DNA of 29,922 bases from Seminavis robusta (taxonomy: Eukaryota > Bacillariophyta > Bacillariophyceae > Naviculales > Naviculaceae), in assembly GCA_903772945.1 (NCBI GenBank), contig CAICTM010001406.1:1-29922 (forward strand), in the 5' to 3' direction. The notes under the pieces were generated by a model. The model was given only the letters and a program-made list of their open reading frames with translations. It had not been told where the DNA came from and searched no databases. A program made the position numbers and the translations under genes. Of this stretch, positions 29,277 through 29,922 are shown in pieces. Positions within the stretch are counted from its first letter, which is position 1; the number at the start of each line of letters is the position of its first letter.

Positions 29277-29877
29277 TCAAGGATCAGACCCGAAAGCCTG
29301 ATCCAAAGTTTCTGCTGCCTCGTGGAAGGCTGCTGCCAGTTTTTTGCTGCTCTCTGCTTGCTTTGTCCACCACTTGCATCCAATTTGAAAGCCTGGCTTT
29401 GATATCGGATGGTTCCATTTCCATTTGGTCCTATAGTGGCCTTTTGAAAATGGAGTTGACAATAGACAGTGGCACCTGGTCTGACTGCTCATACAGAAGC
29501 TCTACTTCCCGTTGAAGCTTTTGCTGCTTCTTGATCCACTGCTTCTGTTTATCACGTCCATGTCTGGCTGCATTGCGGTCATCCAACAGTAGAAACCATT
29601 GTTGGAGTAAGGGATGAGCCAAGTTGGTAGTACATATGGTACCGGTTTTCTTGGATGTATGCTTTTGAACATGTGGAGATAGTCTCCCTGGTGCTTGGTC
29701 CACAATTTGGAGAGTCGCCCTTGAGGAAGTTGTTCCAACCAATGTGGTTCTGGTCGGTGACCAGTTGATCATACCTTCTGGAATCCAGTGGGTTAAGTGC
29801 TTGCCTGCGAAGAGATCGAGCCCTTTGCAAAAGCATAACAGGGGCTCTACCATATCGGTATTCACATGCAAAGTCAT
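29277..29877 (-). pseudogene. Decayed transposon-type ORF
   Basis: Three minus-strand frames carry consecutive pieces of what reads as one protein. First, DQNHIGWNNFLKG (about 29765-29725), then RLSKLWTKHQGDYLHMFK (about 29715-29660) in a second frame, then LLQQWFLLLDDRNAARHG with a charged helix ending REVELLYEQSD (about 29610-29470) in a third. A further frame downstream carries KKLAAAFHEAAETL (about 29330). The W...RN..HG and REVE.LY pattern is familiar from multicopy, reverse-transcriptase-associated hypothetical proteins in diatom genomes, but I cannot name the family. At least two frameshifts separate the pieces, so it is a relic; it may continue beyond the window. Confidence 0.5.
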
Positions 29878-29922
29878 CTATCAGTTTGCGCCAGTTGTTT
29901 GCTGACCACGCCTATGCCTGGC

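Overview
The window looks like nuclear DNA of a photosynthetic stramenopile, most likely a pennate diatom. Four things suggest this: short GT-AG introns of about 70-105 bp that splice into uninterrupted proteins; a receptor-type nucleotide cyclase fused to a cyclic-nucleotide phosphodiesterase, an architecture known from diatoms (reported, for example, in the pheromone response of Seminavis robusta); a diatom-type ammonium transporter; and a coiled-coil protein whose signal peptide ends in a phenylalanine motif like the diatom plastid-targeting ASAFAP signal. The species is an inference. All introns were placed by hand from splice signals and reading-frame continuity.

Layout. 1-1585: gene-poor, repeat-rich DNA with hairpins, a 30-bp tandem repeat, a 39-bp-arm inverted repeat and a decayed reading frame. 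1586-4529: a Penelope-like retroelement on the minus strand (reverse transcriptase, then GIY-YIG endonuclease, split by a one-base frame change), bounded by two identical 92-bp direct repeats. A diverged third copy of that repeat lies at 7759. 4673-7369: two convergent genes, a small mitochondrion-like DUF1992/DNAJC28-type protein (+) and a three-exon alpha/beta hydrolase (-). 7370-9221: non-coding, rich in palindromes and GGTACC words, with a 120-bp hairpin. 9222-13561: a multipass membrane protein (+), a weak hypothetical gene (+) and a plastid-type coiled-coil protein (-). 13562-19118: the 21-exon cyclase/phosphodiesterase gene (-), with a palindromic CRE about 375 bp upstream of its start codon. 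21281-25615: a MULE-like transposase (+) and a nuclear-looking protein of unknown function (+). 26192-28426: an eight-exon ammonium transporter (+) carrying one frame-breaking base in exon 2. 28427-29922: repeats and a decayed transposon-type ORF (-).

How the genes relate. There is no operon logic; genes alternate strand and are separated by mobile DNA. The most coherent functional unit is the cyclase/PDE, which could both make and destroy a cyclic nucleotide on one membrane protein. The CRE-like sites upstream would fit feedback from cyclic-nucleotide-responsive bZIP factors, but this is untested. The clearest leads are the cyclase/PDE (12- and 18-nt microexons, a required GC-AG intron, atypical purine-recognition residues, a duplicated gene end), the structured 92-bp repeat with a hammerhead-like core beside the Penelope element, and the frame-broken ammonium transporter.
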